Program-made: the position numbers and the translations under genes | DNA from: Actinomycetes bacterium | Lineage (GTDB): Bacteria; Actinomycetota; Actinomycetes; Streptosporangiales; Streptosporangiaceae | Assembly: GCA_021793235.1 (NCBI GenBank) | Contig: JAJYTD010000002.1 | Coordinates: 62,001-126,000, forward strand | Direction: 5' to 3' | DNA length: 64,000 bases | In this document: positions 9,660 through 16,375 of the stretch, one piece after another | Layout: each line of letters begins with the position of its first letter | Position numbering within the stretch: position 1 is the first letter of the stretch | Notes under the pieces: generated by a model | Seen by the model: only the letters and a program-made list of their open reading frames with translations | What the model was told of the DNA's origin: nothing | Databases searched by the model: none

Positions 9660-9697
9660 GGTGCGCTCGTGCGCCGCGTGCGCCGCACGAGCGCACC
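9660..9697 (-). terminator. Hairpin downstream of the DUF2613 gene
   Basis: GGTGCGCTCGTGCG pairs perfectly with CGCACGAGCGCACC around a 10-nt loop, 10 bases past the stop of the small secreted protein. The 14-bp GC stem lacks a T-run, as is common for actinobacterial terminators. Confidence 0.5.
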
Positions 9698-9706
9698 TGG
9701 CAGGCT

Positions 9707-9847
9707 CTAGCGGTCGCCGTAGTTGTAAAGGGACTCGTTCACCGGCTCTGCCGTCGACGATGCGTTCGTGGCGACGGTCGTGCCGATGAAGGCCAGACCT
9801 CCTGCCAGCGCCGCACCGATGGCGCAGGCGGCGATAACTCTCAACAC
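9707..9847 (-). CDS. Small secreted protein, DUF2613 type
   Basis: A 46-residue gene. GTG at 9847 follows a good ribosome-binding site (AAGGAGAG, ~8 nt spacing). The protein is a signal-like hydrophobic stretch VLRVIAACAIGAALAGGLAF followed by a short polar tail ending ESLYNYGDR. Length and layout match the DUF2613 family of small exported actinobacterial proteins; in mycobacteria such a gene (Rv0236A) sits next to aftD. Here it overlaps the 3' end of the upstream membrane-protein gene by 7 bases and lies 0.35 kb from the GT4-aftD unit. Molecular role unknown. Confidence 0.75.
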   Translation of the reverse strand: MLRVIAACAIGAALAGGLAFIGTTVATNASSTAEPVNESLYNYGDR

Positions 9848-11901
9848 GTGGGGCTCTCCTTCCGCGATACCGTCCCGGTGTTCCGGTCCGGACGCATGGA
9901 AACGAGACTAGAACCTGATACAGACAAGGACCAGATGATGGCCCCAACTGTAGCTAACCAGCCAGTAACTTCCAAGACCGAGAGTTCGTCTTTTACGGCG
10001 CCAACCTGCTCATCATGCAGTTCGAGAAGAATAAGGCGGGGGCCGCGGTGCACCACCTCAGCCTCCCGGAAACCATCCGAGAACTTGTTCTCTCTAAGGA
10101 GACCGGCGGAGAGGGGGTCCACGGCCGCGGCGGTGTCCGGGCCGCGCAGGGCCTCGCGTTCGATGAGGACGTAGCGGATCCCGAGCGTCCCCAGGCTCTC
10201 CAGGTAGCCGGAAACCCCCACCCCGGCGGCGTGCAACCGGTCCACGCGCCGGGCCAGCTGATCTTCGCCCTCGATGACGCGGACCGCGCCGCCCTCTTCG
10301 ACCCGAAGGTCATCGTTCCACACCACGCGCCGATCGAACAGCTTCGTCGCGGGATCGAGTACCACGGCAGTGGATCCGTCGCCGGACCAGTCAAGCCCGC
10401 GGTAGGCGCTCCACGGCAGGACCAGCACCGCACCAGGGCGCTCGTCCGCGGAGACGATGCGCTGGACGGCCGTCCACTCCCCCGGGTACGCGATCGGCGC
10501 AAGCCGTCCGGCCGCCCCCCACACCAGCCCGGGAAGCAGCACGAACGGGGCCACCAGCAGCATGGCCGCCGCCACCGCCCCGGCCACGCGCGCGGCCCCG
10601 GCCCCGCGGCCCGCCCCCGGCCGGCCTCCTCCCGCAGAACCCGCCGCAGATGTCCACAGGGCGCCGAAGACGCGTAGCGACCCGGCCTCGCGGTCGGCTT
10701 CACTGGAAGAAAGGGGCTCCCCCGGATCCCCGTCCCCACCATGCCCGGTGCCGCTTCCCGCCGCGCCCCGCAGCCACATCGCCGCACCGCCGAACCCGAC
10801 CGCCTGCAGCAGGGCCAGCGGAGCCACGTACAGCTGCCCGTCGCGCAGCGGGCCGAACCCGGGCCAGGCTCCGATCAGCGCGCGCAGCAGTTCCCGCCCC
10901 GGCTCGGCCACCCCCAGCAGCGCGATCGCGAACCCGGCCGCCGCCGCTGCGGTCAGCCCTCGCCCGAACAACGGTCGGCAGCGCCGCAGCAGCCACACCC
11001 ACCCGGCCAGCGCGGCCACCGACAGCACCAGCCGGCACGCGGCGAAGAACGGGTGCCCGTACCACTCGGGCACGGCCTGGGCGTTCCATATCCCCCCGAG
11101 AACCACCAACGAGCCGACGGTGCCGAACGGCGTGTCCGCCCGCGCCGCGAACAGGTCCACCGCCGCCGGGTCGGTCCGCGCCCCGCTGCCCAGAGCAGGC
11201 ACCAGCCACGGCAGGCTCACCACGGCCAGCGCGGCCACGGCGAGTACCGCCGACCGGACCGCCCCCGGCACCCGCTGCCCGATCGGCATCCGGCGGTCCT
11301 GGTCCGCCGCACCGCGCCGCCCCCACAGCCCCGCCGGGAGGGCCACCAGCGCCGACAGCACCACCGAGGAGAACCCGCCGACCGCCGCGGGCAGCAGCGC
11401 GACCACCAGCCGCGCCAGATCGCGCGCCCGCGCGAGCCGGACGGCGGCGCTCAGCACCCACGGCAGGCCCGCATAGCCGAGCAGCACCGCCCACTGCCCA
11501 AGGAGCAGCCGCTCCGCGATGAAGGGGTTCCACACGTAGAACACGGCCGCGGCCAGCCGCGGGACCAGGTACGGGCCGGGGACGAGACGGGCCGCCCCGG
11601 CCGCACCCAACACGAAAACCGCGAGCAGCAGCACGGTCTGCACGGCATCCGCCGGGAGCAGCTGTGCCAGTGCCCCTACCACCGCGTCGCTGGGCACCGC
11701 CCGCGGAAACCCGCCGCCCCCGCCGAGCGTCGTCGCCGACAGCGGCGGGTCGGGAACGAACACCATGTCGTAGCGCAGCACGAACCCCGGCCCGAGCCCC
11801 GGCCCCAGCGCCAGCACCCCGGCCCCCGCCCCGACCGCCCACGGCGCCAAGCGGGCCGTCCATGCCCTGCGCGGTGAGCGGCCGTCCGTTGGTCTCCCCA
11901 T
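9841..11901 (-). CDS. Polytopic membrane protein, probable GT-C type glycosyltransferase
   Basis: A 686-residue protein with roughly eleven hydrophobic segments. The first extracytoplasmic loop contains RYDMVFVPDPPL, an acidic motif where GT-C enzymes bind a lipid-phosphate sugar, and a later YVWNPFIAERLLLGQWA segment resembles conserved loops of AftD-like transferases. The C-terminal ~200 residues form a soluble region (from YPGEWTAVQRIVSADE), followed by one more span. It overlaps the DUF2613 start by 7 bases. The GT-C call is inference; it could be another envelope assembly protein. Confidence 0.65.
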   Translation of the reverse strand: MGRPTDGRSPRRAWTARLAPWAVGAGAGVLALGPGLGPGFVLRYDMVFVPDPPLSATTLGGGGGFPRAVPSDAVVGALAQLLPADAVQTVLLLAVFVLGAAGAARLVPGPYLVPRLAAAVFYVWNPFIAERLLLGQWAVLLGYAGLPWVLSAAVRLARARDLARLVVALLPAAVGGFSSVVLSALVALPAGLWGRRGAADQDRRMPIGQRVPGAVRSAVLAVAALAVVSLPWLVPALGSGARTDPAAVDLFAARADTPFGTVGSLVVLGGIWNAQAVPEWYGHPFFAACRLVLSVAALAGWVWLLRRCRPLFGRGLTAAAAAGFAIALLGVAEPGRELLRALIGAWPGFGPLRDGQLYVAPLALLQAVGFGGAAMWLRGAAGSGTGHGGDGDPGEPLSSSEADREAGSLRVFGALWTSAAGSAGGGRPGAGRGAGAARVAGAVAAAMLLVAPFVLLPGLVWGAAGRLAPIAYPGEWTAVQRIVSADERPGAVLVLPWSAYRGLDWSGDGSTAVVLDPATKLFDRRVVWNDDLRVEEGGAVRVIEGEDQLARRVDRLHAAGVGVSGYLESLGTLGIRYVLIEREALRGPDTAAAVDPLSAGLLRENKFSDGFREAEVVHRGPRLILLELHDEQVGAVKDELSVLEVTGWLATVGAIIWSLSVSGSSLVSMRPDRNTGTVSRKESPTC

Positions 11902-11966
11902 GGTCAGGCGAATCTAGCGCACGCCCGTTCGCTGCCCGTCCGGGCCATTGTGCGAGCAGAGTCGGT

Positions 11967-12371
11967 CTAGGCGGAAACGGGAACGCCGCGCGGGTCCTCG
12001 CCCCTCAGTTCACCGGCCACGGCGCCCGCGTGGAAGGCGTCCCACTCGGCCTTGGTGTAGGTCAGGGTCGGGGAACCGGGGATGCCGGTATCCGTAAGGG
12101 TGAAACCGCCGCCGGGGAGGAACACCGCGTGCAGCCGCCTGAAGGCGGTCCTGCCGCTCACGACCTGGTCGAGGAAGTACTCCCAGTCGGCGTGGGGGAC
12201 GGTGAGCGTGGGGCCGTCCGGGTTCTTGGTGTCGCCGATCTCGGTCACCCCCGCATAGGGAGTCCGTACCTGGACGCATCCTTGCGCACTTGTGCTGGCG
12301 CTGGCCTTGAACCACGGCGCAGTGACCGACTCGGTGGATTGAGCGGCCGAGGCTGTGGATTCACGGTTCAC
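11967..12371 (-). CDS. Tandem DUF397 domain protein
   Basis: A 134-residue protein, about twice the usual 60-70 residues of a DUF397 protein. The first copy runs from WFKASAST through DTKNPDGPTLTVPHADWEYF. The second, degenerate copy lies in GGGFTLTDTGIPGSPTLTYT followed by KAEWDAFHAGAVAGEL. GTG at 12371 overlaps the 3' end of the XRE regulator gene by 11 bases. DUF397 proteins are regularly paired with XRE/DUF5753 regulators in Streptomyces whiJ-like and abaA-like clusters, where they modulate development; their biochemical action is unknown. Confidence 0.85.
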   Translation of the reverse strand: MNRESTASAAQSTESVTAPWFKASASTSAQGCVQVRTPYAGVTEIGDTKNPDGPTLTVPHADWEYFLDQVVSGRTAFRRLHAVFLPGGGFTLTDTGIPGSPTLTYTKAEWDAFHAGAVAGELRGEDPRGVPVSA

Positions 12372-13227
12372 GGAGGTCCTCCCGGACGGACTTGATGAGC
12401 TGGACCGACTCCTTCTTTGGCAGGGCGTCGGAGAGCAAATGGTTGTAAAGGAGCTTACAGCGGCGTAGATCGCGGGTTTTCTCCAGTGTGAGGTTGCCGC
12501 CGTGACTGTCCACGTAAACCACCTCGGGCGCCGACGGTTCGAACTCCAGGATGCTGAACGAGCCTGCGAGGCCCGCGTGCGCTCCCACGGAAGTCGGGAT
12601 GATCTGGATGGTTACGTGTGGGAGGTCCACGGTGGTCTTGAGCAGATGGTCGAGTTGTTCAGCGAGCACTTGGCGGCCACCGACGGGGCGGTGCAGCACG
12701 TTCTCCTCCATCACGACCCAGAAGTGCAATGGATCGTGATCGCGAGTGAGTAGCTCTTGCCGACGCATGCGTAGATCGACGAGCAGCTTGATGTCGTCGG
12801 GGTGCTCGGCAGGGTTGCCCGCCGCGAGCACGGCATGGGCGTACTCCCTTGTCTGAAGCAGCCCATGGACCAGGTTGTGCTCGTAGGCCCGGAGGGACGT
12901 GGCGTCTGACTCCAACCCGACATAGGTATCGAACTTAGGCGGCAGGACGCTCTCGTAGGACTCGTACCAGCCCTTGCGTCGAGCTTCCTCCGCAAGCTGT
13001 AGGAGGATATCCCGGTAGTCCTCACTGACATGGTAGAGGTCCATCAGCATGGTCAGCTCGGGATGCGTGGGGACCACCTTGCCGCCCTCTACACGGTAGA
13101 TCTTCGGGGAGCGGATACGCAGGCGCTTTGCGACCTCCTCACCCGTGAGATCGCTGTTTTCCCTGAGCTGGCGGAGCATGATGCCCAGCTTGCGGCGGCT
13201 AGCCGCCGGGGCGTGGCGTTCGGCCAT
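12361..13227 (-). CDS. XRE-family regulator with DUF5753 (WhiJ/Scr1 type)
   Basis: From ATG 13227 this is 288 residues, the usual family length. The N-terminal helix-turn-helix spans SRRKLGIMLRQLRENSDLTG through KIYRVEGGKVVPTHPELTML; the rest is the DUF5753 sensor-like domain (PPKFDTYVGLESDATSLRAY; HFWVVMEENVLHRPVGG; EVVYVDSHGGNLTLE). In-frame starts at 13242, 13293 and 13332 exist, but the last lies in the upstream inverted repeat. It is the first gene of an XRE-DUF397 pair, divergent from an anti-sigma-like gene, the classic abaA/whiJ arrangement. Likely a DNA-binding repressor acting on the intergenic region. Confidence 0.85.
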   Translation of the reverse strand: MAERHAPAASRRKLGIMLRQLRENSDLTGEEVAKRLRIRSPKIYRVEGGKVVPTHPELTMLMDLYHVSEDYRDILLQLAEEARRKGWYESYESVLPPKFDTYVGLESDATSLRAYEHNLVHGLLQTREYAHAVLAAGNPAEHPDDIKLLVDLRMRRQELLTRDHDPLHFWVVMEENVLHRPVGGRQVLAEQLDHLLKTTVDLPHVTIQIIPTSVGAHAGLAGSFSILEFEPSAPEVVYVDSHGGNLTLEKTRDLRRCKLLYNHLLSDALPKKESVQLIKSVREDLREP

Positions 13228-13303
13228 GGGCGTCCCCATCTTCATCGGCTCGGGCCTCTGTTCGGGTCGTTGCTCATTCTCTCCCACTCTCATCGCATCT
13301 TCT

Positions 13304-13343
13304 GGAAAATATTCTACAGAGAAGGTTGCCAAAAATATTTTCC
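13304..13343. promoter_or_regulatory. Inverted repeat, candidate operator of the XRE regulator
   Basis: GGAAAATATT (13304-13313) and AATATTTTCC (13334-13343) are exact inverted arms 20 bases apart in an otherwise GC-rich sequence. The AT-rich pair lies just upstream of the regulator's start and within its divergent promoter gap. Half-site spacing of about three helical turns would suit a dimeric regulator, with autoregulation the simplest model. Confidence 0.45.
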
Positions 13344-13530
13344 CGCCTCATGATGGGTGCAGCCGAGAGCGTGTGATCCCACACCCAGCGTCACAAAGTC
13401 GCTTGGCGTTCGGCCGTGTCGCAGACCGTAAGTGGCTCAGGTTCCTCGTCATGGCGGTCGCGTGGCGGTGTTCCCGTTCCGCGCGTTCACGGCGATCAGC
13501 GACAGTCCCTACTGGTTTCGGAGGGCCACG

Positions 13531-14067
13531 ATGAGCAGCTTTGACCTACCGCGGCAGCGGAGGCCGCACGACGAGGATGGTGATCCGGCGGTGCGGGGGC
13601 CTGTGTTGCCCAAACGGGTACGCAGCAGTAGGCCGGGGGTGCGGGTGGCGATCTTCGGATCGCTGCCTTCGCAGGTGCGGCAGGTGCGCGCGTGGTGCCG
13701 CAGCGGTGTACCCGTAGACCCGCTCCGGGCCCTGCGCGTCGAGTTGGTGGCCGGCGAACTGGTGGCCAACGCGCTGACTCATTCGGCATCGGGCCAGACG
13801 GGGGGACGCGTCCGGGTGGAGATGGAGCCGCTGCCCGGCCGCCTCGTCGGTATCGCGGTCACCGACGACGGTCCCCGGGTGAACAGGGCCCTCACCTTGC
13901 CGTACCTATCACCGCAGGCTGACCCGTTGGCGATGGGCGGGAGGGGCCTGCGCCTGGTGGACCGCCTGTCCACCAGGTGGGGCTGGGAAGGCGAGCCCGG
14001 ACAGCCGTTGACCGTGTGGGCACACCTGGACCCCTACGCACCTCTGCCCGACACCGCCGGAGTCTGA
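13531..14067 (+). CDS. HATPase-fold anti-sigma-factor-like ATP-binding protein
   Basis: A 178-residue protein; ATG 13531 follows GGAGGGCCACG. The single GHKL ATPase domain shows the N-box ELVAGELVANALTHSA and a G1 box IAVTDDGP plus GGRGLRLVDRLSTRWGW. This is the RsbW/SpoIIAB-like fold found beside WhiJ/DUF397 pairs. Such proteins bind ATP and can act as anti-sigma factors or serine kinases; partner unknown. It is divergent from the XRE gene and likely shares its control region. Confidence 0.85.
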   Translation: MSSFDLPRQRRPHDEDGDPAVRGPVLPKRVRSSRPGVRVAIFGSLPSQVRQVRAWCRSGVPVDPLRALRVELVAGELVANALTHSASGQTGGRVRVEMEPLPGRLVGIAVTDDGPRVNRALTLPYLSPQADPLAMGGRGLRLVDRLSTRWGWEGEPGQPLTVWAHLDPYAPLPDTAGV

Positions 14068-14206
14068 GCGGCCTGGGATGGCGCGGAACCGCACCCCTAC
14101 CGGGCCACACCCGCTCACCAGCAACCGAGAACACCAGTGCCTCGGCCGGTGCGTAGGACCACCGAGCCGAGGCGCGATCACCACCTGACCACACCAGGAG
14201 GAGACC

Positions 14207-14725
14207 GTGGAACACTCTACCGGGCGACACCGCAGGCCCCGCCAGAGTCTGGCCGGGCGTGTGTGGGCGCTGACCGCCGCGATGCTGGCCATGGCCTTGG
14301 CCTACGTGTTCGTGTCCGAATACCCCTGGCGAAAGCGGACCGCGATCACGCCGCCCCGCCGCCGAGAACTGCCGCCCGCCCATTTCGCGCGACACCCCGT
14401 ACCGGAGCCGCCGGACTTTCCCACCGATGACGTGTGGCGGACGTGTGCGACCCTGACCTCTTCGCGTTGGGAGAGCGGCTACCGCGCACGAACACCCCGT
14501 ACCGGGGTACGCGACGACACGTCCGGTCCCCGACCCGGCTCCACACAGGTGGCGGGTGCCCTGAACCGTCCCTGCCCGCCTTCGTTGGCCTCGGGCCTTC
14601 GCGAAGCCGCCGTAAGGCCTCGGCTTCCCAAGGGGGCTCTACTGGCCGAACCCGCCCGGGACGATACCGATGACTTCAGCGACCTGGCCGCGGTGATCCG
14701 CGTCTACCTCGACAGGGTCGGGTGA
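14207..14725 (+). CDS. Hypothetical single-span membrane protein
   Basis: The GTG at 14207 has a strong upstream AGGAGGAG. The 172-residue product has one hydrophobic span near 18-38 (VWALTAAMLAMALAYVFVSE), then a polar, Arg/Pro-rich stretch and an acidic C-terminus DDFSDLAAVIRVYLDRVG. Its stop overlaps the next gene (GTGA). The central part (codons ~75-155) has weaker third-position GC bias than its ends, and an alternative frame from 14434 is equally open there, so a frameshift or a small insertion is possible. No family recognised. Confidence 0.5.
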   Translation: MEHSTGRHRRPRQSLAGRVWALTAAMLAMALAYVFVSEYPWRKRTAITPPRRRELPPAHFARHPVPEPPDFPTDDVWRTCATLTSSRWESGYRARTPRTGVRDDTSGPRPGSTQVAGALNRPCPPSLASGLREAAVRPRLPKGALLAEPARDDTDDFSDLAAVIRVYLDRVG

Positions 14726-15222
14726 GCGCCATGACGGACGCTTTCGCTTCCCTGCCTGCCCCGGCTTCGGAACCGGCCCTGTCCCCTCCCCGGCAGGCAG
14801 CGGCCTGGTGGGAGCACCGCATCTACCCCTCGGACCTGGCCCAGGTCGGCCGGGTCCGCGCCGACCTACGCGTGGACTTGGCGGGGTTCACCCCCGACCT
14901 GGTGGACACCGCCGTGCTGTGCGCGACGGAGCTGGCGGCCAACGCGGTCAAGTACGCCCCCGGAAGCGGTGAGTTCCTGCGGGCACTGGCACTACTGGAT
15001 GAGCGCACGCTGTGGCTGGCCATCGTGGACGAGGGCGGCGGTAGCGGCCTTCCCCGCATCCCGGCCGAACGGTCGGACACCGAATGGCCGCTGGCCGAGG
15101 GACAGCGCGGTCTGCTGCTCATCGACTCCCTTTCCAAGGCGTGGGGCCACTACCCGGTGGGGCCAGGCAGCGCCCGCCTGGGACTCGGAGTCTGGGCGAT
15201 CTTCCCGGTACCCCCGCGCTGA
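14722..15222 (+). CDS. HATPase-fold anti-sigma-factor-like ATP-binding protein
   Basis: A 166-residue GHKL ATPase-fold protein, second of its kind in 1.2 kb. The N-box is VLCATELAANAVKYAPG and the G1 box AIVDEGGGSGLP; GQRGLLLIDSLSKAWG forms the G2 region. The 5' end overlaps the preceding gene by GTGA; an internal ATG at 14731 is an alternative. It differs clearly from the copy at 13531, so it is not a recent duplicate. Its stop codon lies inside the left end of the inverted element that follows. Confidence 0.8.
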   Translation: MSAMTDAFASLPAPASEPALSPPRQAAAWWEHRIYPSDLAQVGRVRADLRVDLAGFTPDLVDTAVLCATELAANAVKYAPGSGEFLRALALLDERTLWLAIVDEGGGSGLPRIPAERSDTEWPLAEGQRGLLLIDSLSKAWGHYPVGPGSARLGLGVWAIFPVPPR

Positions 15223-15474
15223 CGCTTCTATGTCGGCGGACCCGGGTACGGACGGGTGTTGCGGCAATGGGGCAGCCCGAGCGCAGCGAGCAGGGACCAG
15301 CTTGCCGCCGAGCAGACCAACACCCTTTCTTGGCGACAGTCCCCCCGAAACCGCGGTGGCGGTCCGGCCTTTTGGCATCGGGCGTGCCCGGCGGCAAGCC
15401 GGATTGCTCGTTTCACTCGCTGCGCCCCATTGCCGCACCCCCCACAGCCACCCCCACCGACAGAGAAGCGTCAG
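15219..15474. repeat. MITE-like element with long imperfect inverted arms
   Basis: The ends CTGACGCTTCTATGTCGG (15219-15236) and CCGACAGAGAAGCGTCAG (15457-15474) are inverted copies with one mismatch. Further in, TTGCGGCAATGGGGC (from 15259) is matched by GCCCCATTGCCGCA on the other side, and AGCGAG and CTTGCCGCC blocks also recur in mirrored order, so the arms extend about 100 bases. There is no transposase frame. Fragments of the same sequence occur at 2385-2423 and 23916-23962. No target-site duplication is obvious. Confidence 0.55.
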
Positions 15475-15586
15475 TGGGCGAGTTCGCTCAGAAGGGTGTC
15501 CAGGTCTCGTTTCACAGCAAGACTCTGCGGCACCCTTCGTCGCGTCCGCGACCTGATCAGACTTCGGACTCAATCATCTAGACGCG

Positions 15587-15605
15587 GTGCGGCTACCGTG
15601 GCCGT
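15587..15605 (+). promoter_or_regulatory. Leaderless-type promoter of the 51-residue gene
   Basis: TACCGT at 15594-15599 ends six bases before ATG 15606, which would start the transcript at the start codon. The block GTGCGGCTACCGT is almost identical to that before the methyltransferase gene at 16376. No good -35 is visible. Confidence 0.4.
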
Positions 15606-15761
15606 ATGCACGACAACACCGCTGATGACCGCACTATAGGCCCGTCCGGGATCTGCAAAGCCGGGCGGCATGACTGGCAGCCCGCTAGCACTGACGCCAC
15701 GGATACCCGCTACATATGCACCTACTGCAATTCCATGCTGGTGGGGGATCCGCCGTCCTAA
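15606..15761 (+). CDS. 51-residue Cys/His microprotein (HDWQ zinc-ribbon-like)
   Basis: The product has ICKAGRHDWQPAS followed by YICTYCNSM, a C-x4-H and C-x2-C arrangement compatible with binding one zinc ion. A convergent neighbour (15685-15849) carries the same C-x-AG-x-HDWQ signature. There is no ribosome-binding site, but a -10 like TACCGT lies at the right distance for a leaderless transcript. The family is not recognised. The 3' end overlaps the convergent gene by 77 bases, so at least one of the two may be spurious. Confidence 0.45.
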   Translation: MHDNTADDRTIGPSGICKAGRHDWQPASTDATDTRYICTYCNSMLVGDPPS

Positions 15762-15849
15762 CCGAGCCGGCCCCGCACCTGCTACAGGTGCTGGTGCCGT
15801 CCCGGTTGGTCTGCCAGTCGTGCTGCCCGGCGCCGCATGGTCCACTCAT
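15685..15849 (-). CDS. 54-residue Cys-rich microprotein (HDWQ zinc-ribbon-like)
   Basis: ATG 15849 is preceded by GGGAGGACCCCC, a good ribosome-binding site. The product begins MSGPCGAGQHDWQTNRDG, then TCSRCGAG and WNCSRCICSG, giving eight cysteines and one histidine in 54 residues. The first part is clearly related to the convergent 51-residue gene. Both look like small zinc-binding proteins, perhaps accessory to the nearby methyltransferases. No known function. Confidence 0.5.
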   Translation of the reverse strand: MSGPCGAGQHDWQTNRDGTSTCSRCGAGSVRTADPPPAWNCSRCICSGYPWRQC

Positions 15850-16039
15850 GGGGGTCCTCCCATCGAGGGGTGTGCGGCGGTAGTACCCGGGCGGGGGCGG
15901 TGCGCATCCCCGGCGACCGGGTCCGGCCAAACCAATGTATTGGTGTTTTCTCGACACTGGGGGAGGTCTCCTCGGCCCTCCACACCACATCACGTTCAGG
16001 ATCGGACCAGGTGGCGGCGGCGATCCAGCGGGGGCGGCA

Positions 16040-16347
16040 TTAGGCGGTACTGATCCTTTCGGTTCTGCGGCGAAGAAGGGCGCGGTAGCGCTCGATCACG
16101 CCGGGGAGTGCAATCAGGGACTCGGCTTGCACGATCTCGGCCAGATGCGCGGCCGAACCCGTACCCACGCAGAGCCTGTCCATCGCCGTAAGTGGCCAGG
16201 CTCCCCGTGTTCGCCGTTGAGAGAGCCTGAGGAGCTCTCCAGGTCGTGGCTGAACTCGACACCGGTACGGGCCACATCGGCGAGGAAGGCGTGCACTTCA
16301 GACCTGGTGGCCCGGTCATGGCCGCACCCGGACGGCTCCGCTGACAC
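16040..16347 (-). pseudogene. Possible frameshifted small gene
   Basis: On the minus strand one frame from 16347 reads MSAEPSGCGH then EVHAFLADVARTGVEFSHDL, well-formed helical protein, and then degenerates. A second frame from ATG 16183 reads MDRLCVGTGSAAHLAEIVQA and then LIALPGVIERYRALLRRR to a stop at 16040. Joined by one frameshift near 16190 they would make a single ~100-residue helical protein. No family assigned, so this could also be chance. Confidence 0.25.
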
Positions 16348-16375
16348 GGGGCGGTTGTGCGGTTACCGTCGCGCT
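16341..16375 (+). promoter_or_regulatory. Leaderless promoter of the PCMT-like gene
   Basis: CTGACA (16341-16346), a 17-bp spacer and TACCGT (16364-16369) are followed after six bases by ATG 16376, the geometry of a sigma-70-type promoter with transcription starting at the start codon. No ribosome-binding site precedes the ATG. Confidence 0.55.

Larger units (their letters stand above)
15850..16375. other. Gap with a decayed minus-strand frame and a promoter
   Basis: The region between the microproteins and the PCMT-like gene has no intact gene I can defend. It holds the possible gene remnant at 16040-16347 and, at its right end, the promoter of the methyltransferase. Confidence 0.4.

Noticed and set aside
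15935-16375. N-terminal extension of the PCMT-like protein
   Set aside because: The homologous part starts at ATG 16376, where a correctly spaced leaderless promoter is present; the extension is Cys/Arg-rich and unlike the family.
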